64,000 nt of DNA from Haemonchus contortus (lineage: Eukaryota; Nematoda; Chromadorea; Rhabditida; Trichostrongylidae). Shown in pieces: positions 24,901-33,398 of the stretch. A program made the position numbers and the translations under genes. The notes under the pieces were generated by a model that searched no databases, was not told the DNA's origin, and saw nothing but the letters and a program-made list of their open reading frames with translations. The stretch covers positions 1,650,001 through 1,714,000 of the forward strand of contig LS997564.1 of NCBI GenBank assembly GCA_000469685.2. The letters are read 5' to 3'. Position 1 is the first letter of the stretch; every line of letters starts with the position of its first letter.

Positions 24901-26541
24901 AACATTTTCTCCAATTCAACCCTTAGAGTGTTCTCCTACATATCCAACAATCGAGATGAAACCTTGTCGGGATCGCGATACGTCTCACGTACACACGCCG
25001 GTGAAGAAGCGAGAGCTTGTGATGATTTACTAAAGCAAGCACAAACGTACTTGGTTCGTGCACAGCAACGAGACGAAGAGGATGAACGGCAAAGGCAGAA
25101 GCAGCTTGCGGTGAGATTTATACAGTCATTGTTCTCAGATTTAACTTCATCCATCTCGTTTGGTAATATTTAGTAACATTTTTCAGGAGAGAGAGGCACT
25201 TCGACAAAAGCTGGCGCAGGAGATTGAGGAGCGCGAAAAAGAGCTACGAGAAAAACAAGCTTCGATGGCGAGCATGAGAAATGAATATGTGCAAATGACG
25301 AAGAATCTTTTACGGATACCAGAAGTGAGTGCTTTCTAGTTTAATTAGAATATTAAAAATATTGCAAATAATTCTGCTTGGTTTCAGTTGGTTGAAGAAA
25401 AGAAGGGTGGAAGGGGAGGTGGTGGAGGCCGAAGGCGAAAAGGTGACGTTGGAGATGAATTCGTTAACGACAGCTCGGACATGGGCAGCTGGCATGGCGA
25501 AGAAGGAGGAGGTGATGGCGAGAGGCGAAGAAAAGACGTAAGTGCTAAGCTCCAGAAGCTTTCAGAGTTGAATTTTGGCATTTATGTTTTGTTTATTGTT
25601 TGTAGAAGTCATCCAAAAAGGCGGCAAGAAAGCGGAGAGAAAAGCGAGCTGCCGAGGCTAACAGTGGATCTGAAGGGGAAGAATCAGCTCAGGAGCGACG
25701 TAGACGAAAAAGAGAAGCTGCAGAACGGAAATCAGCGGCTAAGTTGTCACAGAAACAGTCGGCAAAGAGTAGGTTTCAAGCCTATATGCTTCATTTGCTG
25801 GAAGATTACCAGTTGTCCAGAGTTATCTTCATCCATTCAGTCAAAAGCAAAGCTTTCCTCTCGTCTGAAGAGGACTCATCTGACGGTGCACCTGTTCGTG
25901 TACCAGAAGACGTGGGTGATGAGAGTCCAAGGCCGCCGAGAATCACTGATTCAGATGATAGCGATGACAGTGGTCGTCACCGACGGAAAAAGGTGGGTTA
26001 CAAGATTTAAACTCTTCCTCTCCCCGGTTTTCTCCCTTTTCAGGTGCCTTCTTATGCGTCAGAGTGTTTCTTGCTTATTCTTTTTGTTTATTATGATTCG
26101 GAACATTTTGAAATGCATATTCAGTTAGATAATCACAGTTTGTTTTGCATAGGCCTTTTGTAGGGTTTGGCGGAAAAAAATATTGAAAATGATACGGTTA
26201 GTTAAGGGGTACAGAAGAATTCCCTCGAAATTTCCCAACACGATGATGCGGTCCAAGGGAAGTGTTTAAAAGAAAAGCACATATACTGTACACAATCAGT
26301 TTTCGAAATTAGGCTTATTTGAAAAAAAGTGATCCCGAAAATTCAGACTGTTATGGATTCTGATGATGAGCAGTCAGATAGCGGATCAGGTGGAGGACCG
26401 TTGATTGGTGCAGGATCAGACAGCGACGATGCACCGGCGCCTCAAAGATCACCTGCCGATAGCGATGCAGGCAGTGGCGGCAGTGATTCAGCTCCTCGCA
26501 AAAAGAAGAAACAAATTCAAAGTAGTGATGAAAGTGATTGA
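18909..26541 (+). CDS. ctr-9: CTR9, PAF1 complex subunit
   Basis: Exons (phase-consistent, about 1131 aa; human CTR9 is 1173): 18909-18953, 20188-20289, 20437-20580, 20644-20838, 20948-21037, 21105-21193, 21377-21572, 21817-21948, 22020-22115, 22208-22309, 22428-22538, 22624-22791, 22983-23139, 23292-23433, 23498-23636, 23942-24035, 24177-24324, 24473-24590, 24646-24791, 24927-25110, 25187-25324, 25388-25537, 25606-25768, 25841-25992, 26347-26541. Family blocks seen in order: [76 protein letters not shown], a Glu/Arg coiled coil, [13 protein letters not shown] then DEFVND, and [16 protein letters not shown], ending in a Ser/Asp-rich tail. CTR9 is the TPR scaffold of the nuclear PAF1 complex, which travels with RNA polymerase II and supports H2B ubiquitination and H3K4 methylation. 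The donor at 22791 is uncertain. Confidence 0.95.
19459..20027 (+). CDS. CINP-like protein nested in CTR9 intron 1 (5' end unresolved)
   Basis: An uninterrupted frame of about 188 codons lies between CTR9 exons 1 and 2 on the same strand. The N-terminal part ([12 protein letters not shown], then VLDRLVNN) and the C-terminal part ([16 protein letters not shown], then [16 protein letters not shown]) resemble the CDK2-interacting protein CINP in order and spacing, including the Tyr-x-x-Glu-Leu helix and the aromatic-Pro block near the end. CINP binds CDK2/CDC7 and ATRIP in replication-checkpoint work, and its length (about 210 aa) fits. The first in-frame ATG (19588) would lose the conserved N-terminus, so an upstream exon probably exists. 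A TTTAG acceptor at 19458 fits, and an open block at about 19001-19077 is a candidate. The protein family call is tentative; that it is a real gene is more likely than not. Confidence 0.5.
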
Positions 26542-27529
26542 TCTTTGCAACGGTTACCTTCAAAGAAATTTCTTTGTTTGTAAAGTATATGTAAATCTAA
26601 GTTGAGCAATAGTTGCTCGGAAATTTTGGTGATTGCTTCGTTTAAGTGTTTCACGAAAGCAGTATCAGTCCTACGTGTAACTGATGTGTATTGATGATGT
26701 TGATAAGCATGTTCGTATTTCGATAGGTGGTAAAATGATGTTTTTTTCTCTTGGCTCGGAAACCCATCGAGAAATCTTGTTGTTTTACAAATGATAAATA
26801 ATGTTGAACAGAAGTGATAAAAATTCGAGAATTCTACTGTAACACTGAAGCCAAAAGTAGAAATTATGTGTCAGGCATGAGATATCCTTTAAGAAGAAGG
26901 GATTTTTAACGGAAACTAATACAAATGGAGACAATGTTTGTGTAGGTCGATTACAAAGCTCTATCGCAAGCGAAGAACGTCCGTTGCGTGCGTCCGTCGG
27001 AAGGTAGGTCACTCCGCCCACTTCGCGCGCGGCGCACCCCACTCAGGTCTTTAGATGACATTAGAGGGGTCCGGGAACTTCTCCCCTAACACGGCGTCGC
27101 ACACGCCGCACCCGCCGCCTATCGCAGGATTGCGATGGAAGATTGGAGCGCGCAATTTCTGAGGTAGGAAGTCCTTTCATTATTTGAATTGGCTGGCCGC
27201 TCTCTTCAATTCCAATGCCGTCTTGATCGTCGTTTATATAGAAGAGGTCATTTTAATTAATCAAGTCTAATAAATATGAAAACTAAAAAGAAACAGAAGA
27301 AAAAACGATAAAATCCAATGAAAAAGCAAGTCAGTCAAGGAAAAATATCGCGTCCCATCGATTGGCGGGAGGCGGGGTGAGTACGGTAATTGCAGTGACA
27401 TTTGCAGCATGCCGCAAGGGAGAATGCCGCGATAGGGGAGAAGTTCTGTTACCCACATTAGAGTAGCATTAAGTGTCAGTGGAGCAAATGATGTGCATTT
27501 GTCCGTGTTATCTTCTCGTTGAGCTGACT
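26542..27529. other. Intergenic stretch 3' of CTR9
   Basis: CTR9 3' flank; no canonical AATAAA is near the stop, and GATAAA near 26790 is a weak candidate. A GC-rich patch (26980-27150) follows, with no recognisable gene. About 35 bp near 26985 resembles, in inverted orientation, sequence near 28500-28545, so an older palindrome may surround the fold-back element that starts at 27530. Confidence 0.4.
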
Positions 27530-28410
27530 GGCCGCATTCATACTAGGTGCCGTATACTGCACTCGAGTGCCGTAGACGGCACTTGGGTGCCGTAGACGGC
27601 ACTTGGGTGCCGTAGACGGCACTTGGGTGCCGTAGACGGCACTTGGGTGCCGTAGACGGCAGTCTCGGTGCCGTGTACGGCACTCGGGTACCGTAGACGG
27701 CAGTCTCCCATCCACGAGTGCCGTCCACGGCACCAGTCGTACGAAACCTATCGATCGACAGCTCCCATTGATGACTCATCCTCCGGGATGATTGTTTGAG
27801 ATAATTGTGCTCCTTTTTCTCTTCGCTCGTAGCAGATTTTGTTGTGATTTTCATTTTGTATCACGTCCCGTATAGATGACCGGTCTTCCGTGCGCGAGAT
27901 GTTCGCAAGGACTCATTATTTTTCCATTTGTTTTTTTATCCCTCTTATCTCAGCATTTTGTTGTGAAAATTTTTCTATTTCATTTTTTCTAATTTTTCTA
28001 TTCGAATTTTTTATTTCTATTTTTTCCTGCTCTATATTCTAGTTAGTACTGGTGTGTTATGCGTGCCTTTTTTCATTCTTACTATTCTATAGTATACTAT
28101 TCACACTTACAAAATCATTATTTCGGAACCAAATGATGTCAGTACTAGCTAGAATATAAAGCAGAAAAAAATAGAAGTAAAAAATAGTATAGAAAAAATA
28201 AAATAGGAAAATTCCCACAACAAATTATTGAAATAAGAGGGGTAAGAAAAATAAGTGAAAAAATAATGAGCTCAAGCGACCATTACGCGCACGGAAGATC
28301 GGTAATAAGCACGGGACGTGATACAAAATGAAAATCACAACAAAATCTGCTACGAGCGAAGAGAAAAAGGAGCACAATTATCTCAAACAGTCTATAGTAT
28401 GAATGCGGCC
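27530..28410. mobile_element. Palindromic fold-back DNA element, 881 bp
   Basis: The ends are GGCCGCATTCATACTA (27530-27545) and its inverse (28395-28410), flanked by a 3-bp duplication ACT (27527-27529 and 28411-28413). Long inverted arms continue inward. For example, GATTGTTTGAGATAATTGTG near 27791 is mirrored near 28390, and a shared stretch ending CACGTCCCG on the left (about 27871) begins CGGGACGTG on the right (about 28313). The arms run, with decreasing identity, to a short centre near 28090-28110. The left arm carries a 20-bp minisatellite that the right arm lacks. No transposase is present. The terminal motif resembles that of the elements at 31056 and 61190. Confidence 0.85.
27547..27735. 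repeat. 20-bp minisatellite of hairpin units
   Basis: About nine units of GTGCCGTAGACGGCACTTGG. Each unit is itself an inverted repeat (GTGCCG, loop TAGA, CGGCAC). The central units are identical and the outer ones diverge (GTATAC, GTGTAC, GTCCAC in the loop region). The array lies inside the left arm of the fold-back element. Confidence 0.9.
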
Positions 28411-29077
28411 ACTGCCGTGGACCAAGCGTAAATCGTATGCCCCATTGACAACTGTGACATCCGTCAAGTATCGCAGGCTGACCCGCCGCATGCGACGGCT
28501 ACGGCGTGACCTTGTTTCGGCGGACGCGCGCAACGAAGCGCACCCCTATAGTACCTTCTTATCAAAGAAACAGAGGCCACAAAAGGCCACAATCCGTTTC
28601 CATGCTCGTTTGCACTGTTCCATGAAATGTTTGAACAGTATGTAAAGTTACCGAAGTCTACAGCAGTGGCATAGCCCACTTGTCAGCTCAGTCTCCACCT
28701 TGAAGCCAGCGATTCCGCGATTCTGATTGAATGTAAGCAATCAGTATGTTGAAAGCGGCTGTCTCAGACTGTCTATCAGTCCTCTTCTTTCATATGAGGC
28801 TGTTCCTAAAGGCACAGTTCCCGCTAATCTTGGGGTATCTACTTTTAGTTGAACAGTGGAAGTGATAGTCCAGAATAGTGCAAAAGTGGCAAGGAAAACG
28901 CGGAAATCGACATATTTGGAGAATTATGGTCGCCTTTTTCGACCCGACACCGTCCCTCGGGCTAATCTTTGGGGTCATAGGTTTATCCCTGGAGGAAATC
29001 TTTAAAAAAAAACGCTTCTATCGTTAACGTGAAAATGTCACTATTCATCTCATAAACTCATTATGTACGTGCCTTCA
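28411..29077. other. Stretch between the fold-back element and the large inverted duplication
   Basis: No gene recognised. A short sequence, GCTAATCTTGGGGT (about 28822), recurs with one extra T near 28962. The open frames here are short and lack exon-like borders. Confidence 0.4.
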
Positions 29078-30215
29078 AAGTTCCTGTACCTTTTGACCAT
29101 ATTGGTGACGTTCGTTGTCAGCCCTTTGTAGAGTGTTACTTGTGATGTAGTTCCCAGATCGACCGTTATCCCATTCGATGGATCATAGTCACCTGTCGCG
29201 TGATACACCTGAAATCATTAATGGGCAAGACAATGGAAATGCGCAATATTCCTTGTCTTGAAGCTTTACATGGTAAAGAATGTTGTTGATACTGGAAGCG
29301 TTTCGAAATGCATGCGGAGAGGGTATAAAGAGTTGCTCAGGAACTAAGTTGTCACTTTGGGATTGGACACAGGACCTTTCTTTCCCATGTCGGTAGAGGT
29401 GTAGTATCTTTTTGGTTTTTCTGCCCTATACCTCTGTCAGATGACAAACACCAACGTTTGATTTTAGCTCTAGCTTTTCACCTACAGTTGCGATGTGTGG
29501 ACTGTGTGGTCAATAACACTTTCGTTAGTTAACAAAGACGTTTCTTACGTGCATGCAGTTCGATCCCGTAAGCTGAATGGATCTTTGCTGTCCAGTCGTA
29601 GCCGCAGTATATACTAGCTGTGGGCATCAATCATCTGAAAGAGTTCCCAAAGTAGTTAACAAAACTGAGACGAACAGAGAAATTCCAGTAGCAGTCCTGC
29701 TGTATACACTGAGTGAACTCATATGTGGCTTATTGAATGCAGATCTGTGGCCATTGCTTGAAAAGCCATACTGATTTCGTGTTATAAAGATTCGGTCGGA
29801 CTCGAATCAGCATGTGCTGGCCGGTCGACATAATGCAGTTGGAGCAGTTCCGTCTATCTTGTCGTACAGCCAGCTGGAAATATTGAAAGTCGCTTTAGAA
29901 CACAGTTGGAGAATTGAAAGAGTTCTATGGAAAATAGGTCCCCCCGTGGAAATGGAAATTCCAGTCAATCGAGAACTTTAGCTTTAATGTTGGAATAAAT
30001 CAATCGCCCTTCATTCACATCCGTTACAATAAAGCTACTTGTTGAGTGACTGGTGCAATCTATATTTCGGCCACCCAAACCAAATTAAATTTCCCAATAC
30101 GCTCGTCCGACATGCATCCGGTAACTAATTAGGTAGAAAGCACTGATTCTCAAGGATTTTTTTTACCCTTCACTTTCAGACGTGCAAAAGATTACGTAAG
30201 TTTGTCTTATCATTG

Positions 30216-30283
30216 CTAACCACACACATCGAACCATCGACATCGCGCATACGGAACCACACTGCTATCCACTGCGCTCTCGA
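30216..30283 (-). repeat. tRNA-like SINE head, left arm copy
   Basis: On the minus strand, GAGCGCAGTGGATAGCAG resembles a pol III A box and GATGGTTCGATGTG a B box, at tRNA-like spacing. The mirror copy is at about 31831-31905 in the other arm. It lacks a convincing cloverleaf, so it is a tRNA-derived repeat, not a tRNA gene. Confidence 0.5.
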
Positions 30284-30624
30284 ATCACATGATCCTTTCT
30301 CACTCAAGTATACGGTTCCCGCCGACCACCAGGCAAACAGCACCGTACACCGCACTGCTCGTGGGCTCCGAGAAAATCATTGACTGAGAGTGTCAAAAGA
30401 CCTCCAAACTCTAATTAAGTCAATTTACCCTTGCCTGCTCTCTCTGAATCAGTGAATTTTTACAAGTTCAACTAGGATGATATACGCTGCTGAGGGTCCG
30501 ATGGGGCGGCTGAGCCGAATTGCCCGCCGCCCCATCGGACAGCTCGGTTAAGCCGAAGTGGGCTCCAGCCCCCATCACACTGACTGGCGGCCTGACATAC
30601 CCGAAAGCTAGTCTGAAGGAATGG

Positions 30625-30702
30625 GGTCGCCCGGTGTAGCGGATAAGGGTCCGGACTCACTCTAGGAAAGTGAGGGGTTCGGATCCGCGAGGCTTCGACA
30701 CA
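30625..30702 (+). repeat. tRNA-like sequence, left member of an inverted pair
   Basis: A-box-like GGTGTAGCGGATAAG and B-box-like GGGTTCGGATCC sit at tRNA spacing. A CTCACT/AGTGAG stem encloses a 7-nt loop (CTAGGAA) that would place AGG as anticodon. The ends can pair (GTCG with CGAC). The T arm and the lower acceptor stem are imperfect, so this is probably a SINE head or tRNA pseudogene. An inverted, about 90% similar copy is at 30973-31050. Confidence 0.55.
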
Positions 30703-30972
30703 ATTTTATTGCTTGAGTCGTCGCATGAGAGTGCAACCAAGCTAGGCCATTCTAAGTTAACAAACTTTGCATAAGGTGTACGAAACACAACGGTTTTTCC
30801 TACATAAGCCTTAATTTGATCATTTCAAGGCTTCCCTTTTATGACTTCCTCAGCAAATCAGAACGCTCCAGGCTTGAAACTTCACCACATATGTACGGTG
30901 TTCATGTTAGAGGATCCTCGATAAAATAAAAAAAAATATAATAAAAAAAATAATAAATAATAAAAAAATAAT

Positions 30973-31050
30973 TGTGTCTAAGCCTCGCGGATCCGAACCC
31001 CTCACTTTTCTAGAGTGAGTCCGGACTCTTACCCGCTACACCGAGAGACC
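30973..31050 (-). repeat. tRNA-like sequence, right member of an inverted pair
   Basis: Inverse of 30625-30702 with the same A and B box analogues and the same CTCACT/AGTGAG stem (loop CTAGAAA). The outer pairing is GTCT with AGAC, where the left copy has GTCG with CGAC; that is a compensated pair change. The two copies are separated by an A/T-rich stretch (30920-30970). Confidence 0.55.
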
Positions 31051-31055
31051 ACATT

Positions 31056-31431
31056 GGCTGCTTTCATAGTCCGCAGGCAGGCGCGCAGGCGCGCTGGCGC
31101 GCAGGCAGGCGCGCTGGCGCGCTGGCGCGCAGGCAGGCGCGCTGGCGCGCTGGCGCGCAGGCAGGGGCGCAGGCAGTGCTAGGGGGGAGGAGGGAGGCAG
31201 ACAGTGTGAGGCAAACATCCACGCCCCTTCGAGGGGTTGAAAACAAACAACCTTCGAAGGGGCGTGGACTGTTTGCCTTACACTGTCTGCCTCCCTCCTC
31301 CCCCCTAGCACTGCCTGCGCCCCTGCCTGCGCGCCAGCGCGCCAGCGCGCCTGCCTGCGCGCCAGCGCGCCAGCGCGCCTGCCTGCGCGCCAGCGCGCCT
31401 GCGCGCCTGCCTGCGGACTATGAAAGCAGCC
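31056..31431. mobile_element. Palindromic fold-back MITE, 376 bp (GGCTGC family)
   Basis: The element starts GGCTGCTTTCATAGTCCGCA and ends with its exact inverse, flanked by the 3-bp duplication ATT (31053-31055 and 31432-31434). Each arm has a variable block of GGCGCGCTGGCGCGCAGGCA-like repeats, then a purine-rich tract (GGGGGGAGGAGGGAGG), then CACGCCCCTTCGA around a short centre (TTGAAAACAAACAA). The copy at 61190-61438 is nearly identical apart from the length of the GCGC block. There is no coding capacity. It lies near the centre of the large inverted duplication. Confidence 0.9.
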
Positions 31432-31554
31432 ATTCCTTCAGACTAGCTTTCGGGTATGTCAGGCCGCCAGTCAGTGTGATGGGGGCTGGAGCCCACTTCG
31501 GCTTAACCGAGCTGTCCGATGGGACGGCGGGCAATTCGGCTCAGCAGGGCGGCG

Positions 31555-31593
31555 CCGAGCCCACACCCCTCCCTTGGAGGGGTGTGGGCTCGG
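31555..31593. repeat. Perfect 18-bp hairpin present only in the right arm
   Basis: CCGAGCCCACACCCCTCC, a 3-nt loop, then the exact complement. The matching position in the left arm (about 30497-30540) lacks this insert and instead has the simpler palindrome GTCCGATGGGGCGG...CCGCCCCATCGGAC. Confidence 0.85.
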
Positions 31594-31830
31594 CCCCGCC
31601 GTCCCATCGGACCCTCCGCACCGTATATCATCCTAGTCGAACTTGTAAAAATTCACTGATTCAGAAAGAGCAGGCAAGGGTAAATTGACTTAATTAAGGG
31701 AGTTTGGAGGTCTTCTGACACTCTCAGTCAATGATTTACTCGGAGCAAACGAGCAGTACGGTGTACGGTGCTGCGGTTGCCTGGTGGTCGGCGGGAACCG
31801 TATACTTGAGTGAGAAAGGATCATGTGATT

Positions 31831-31905
31831 CGAGAGCGCAGTGGATAGCAGTGTGGTTCCGTATGCGCGATGTCGATGGTTCGATGTGTGTGGTTAGCAA
31901 TGATA
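31831..31905 (+). repeat. tRNA-like SINE head, right arm copy
   Basis: Plus-strand mirror of 30216-30283: GAGCGCAGTGGATAGCAG followed by GATGGTTCGATGTG. Confidence 0.5.
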
Positions 31906-33072
31906 AGACAAACTTACGTTATCTTTTGCACGTCTGAAAGTGAAGGGTAAAAAAAATCCTTGAGAATCAGTGCTTTCTACCTAATTAGTTACCGGATGCA
32001 TGTCGGACGAGCGTATTGGGAAATTTAATTTGGTTTGGGTGGCCGAAATATAGATTGCACCAGTCACTCAACAAGTAGCTTTATTGTAACGGATGTGAAT
32101 GAAGGGCGATTGATTTATTCCAACATTAAAGCTAAAGTTCTCGATTGACTGGAATTTCCATTTCCACGGGGGGACCTATTTTCCATAGAACTCTTTCAAT
32201 TCTCCAACTGTGTTCTAAAGCGACTTTCAATATTTCCAGCTGGCTGTACGACAAGATAGACGGAACTGCTCCAAGCATTATGTCGACCGGCCAGCACATG
32301 CTGATTCGAGTCCGACCGAATCTTTATAACACGAAATCAGTATGGCTTTTCAAGCAATGGCCACAGATCTGCATTCAATAAGCCACATATGAGTTCACTC
32401 AGTGTATATAACAGGACTGCTACTGGAATTTCTCTGTTCGTCTCAGTTTTGTTAACTACTTTGGGAACTCTTTCAGATGATTGATGCCCACAGCTAGTAT
32501 ATACTGCGGCTACGACTGGACAGCAAAGATCCATTCAGCTTACGGGATCGAACTGCATGCACGTAAGAAACGTCTTTGTTAACTAACGAAAGTGTTATTG
32601 ACCACACAGTCCACACATCGCAACTGTAGGTGAAAAGCTAGAGCTAAAATCAAACGTTGGTGTTTGTCATCTGACAGAGGTATAGGGCAGAAAAACCAAA
32701 AAGATACTACACCTCTACCGACATGGGAAAGAAAGGTCCTGTGTCCAATCCCAAAGTGACAACTTAGTTCCTGAGCAACTCTTTATACCCTCTCCGCATG
32801 CATTTCGAAACGCTTTCAGTATCAACAACATTCTTTACCATGTAAAACTTCAAGACAAGGAATAATGCGCATCTCCATTGTCTTACCCATTAAGGATCTC
32901 AGGTATATCACGCGGCAGGTTACTATGATCCATCGAATGGGATTACAGTCGATCTGGGAAGTACATCACTAGTAACACTCTACAAGGAGCTGACAACGAA
33001 CCAATATGGTCAAAAAGTACAGAACCAGGGGCTGGTACAAATGGTTTTTGATCTTATCTCTATTTGTTTACA

Positions 33073-33161
33073 GTCCTTCGAGGGGCTGACCGACCGTCTG
33101 CCGCCCTCCTCCCCCTAGCACTACCTCGTGGCACGCCGGCCGGCGGACTGTGAAAGCAGCC
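33073..33161. mobile_element. Half-copy remnant of the GGCTGC fold-back family
   Basis: The sequence reads CCTTCGAGGGG, then CCCTCCTCCCCCTAGCACTA, then GGCGGACTGTGAAAGCAGCC. This is the right half of the palindrome at 31056-31431 with substitutions; the left half is missing. It lies just outside the right arm of the large inverted duplication. Confidence 0.7.
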
Positions 33162-33330
33162 ATCGCATCACCTTACTAGAACCATATCAAAAAACAAATG
33201 AAAACATGAACAGTAAAAAGGAGTTTGGTGGGTAAACTTCCAAGAAATTAAATTAAAAGCCCGATACCTGGCGTATACCACAACTTCGTAACCAAAACTA
33301 ATGAACTCAACCCTAAATATTCGAAAACGT

Positions 33331-33336
33331 TTTATT
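33331..33336 (-). terminator. AATAAA polyadenylation signal of the SOD gene
   Basis: TTTATT on the plus strand (AATAAA on the minus strand), 63 nt past the SOD stop codon at 33399-33401. Confidence 0.6.
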
Positions 33337-33398
33337 TTGAATGAAATACTATTTTTAAACACAAAAATATGTACAATGAACCAGTACAGTAAGACCAA

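Larger units (their letters stand above)
29078..33030. repeat. Large inverted duplication, arms about 1.5-1.6 kb, about 4 kb overall
   Basis: The left arm (about 29078-30623) is repeated in reverse complement at about 31432-33030. Examples: the start of the identical 65-codon frame at 29577 (plus) and 32534 (minus); ATTTTCCATAGAACTC on the right matches its inverse on the left. The arms are not identical. Outer parts differ roughly every 10-15 bases, while parts near the centre differ only every 50 bases or so, and small indels occur (near 29830 versus 32270). The centre (30624-31431) holds an inverted tRNA-like pair, an A/T-rich tract and a nested palindrome. No long conserved reading frame was found in the arms. 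Confidence 0.85.

Noticed and set aside
30625..31050. Functional tRNA-Pro(AGG) genes
   Set aside because: A/B box analogues and an anticodon-like loop exist, but the T arm and acceptor stem do not close properly. They are listed as tRNA-like repeats instead.
31036..31688. Ala/Arg/Cys-rich frames in the nested palindrome, repeated near 61107-61470
   Set aside because: They are translations of the GCGC-rich fold-back arms, open in several frames because of composition.
29577..32534. Identical 65-codon frame in both arms of the inverted duplication
   Set aside because: The identity follows from the arm duplication; there is no recognisable domain, splice context or conserved family motif.
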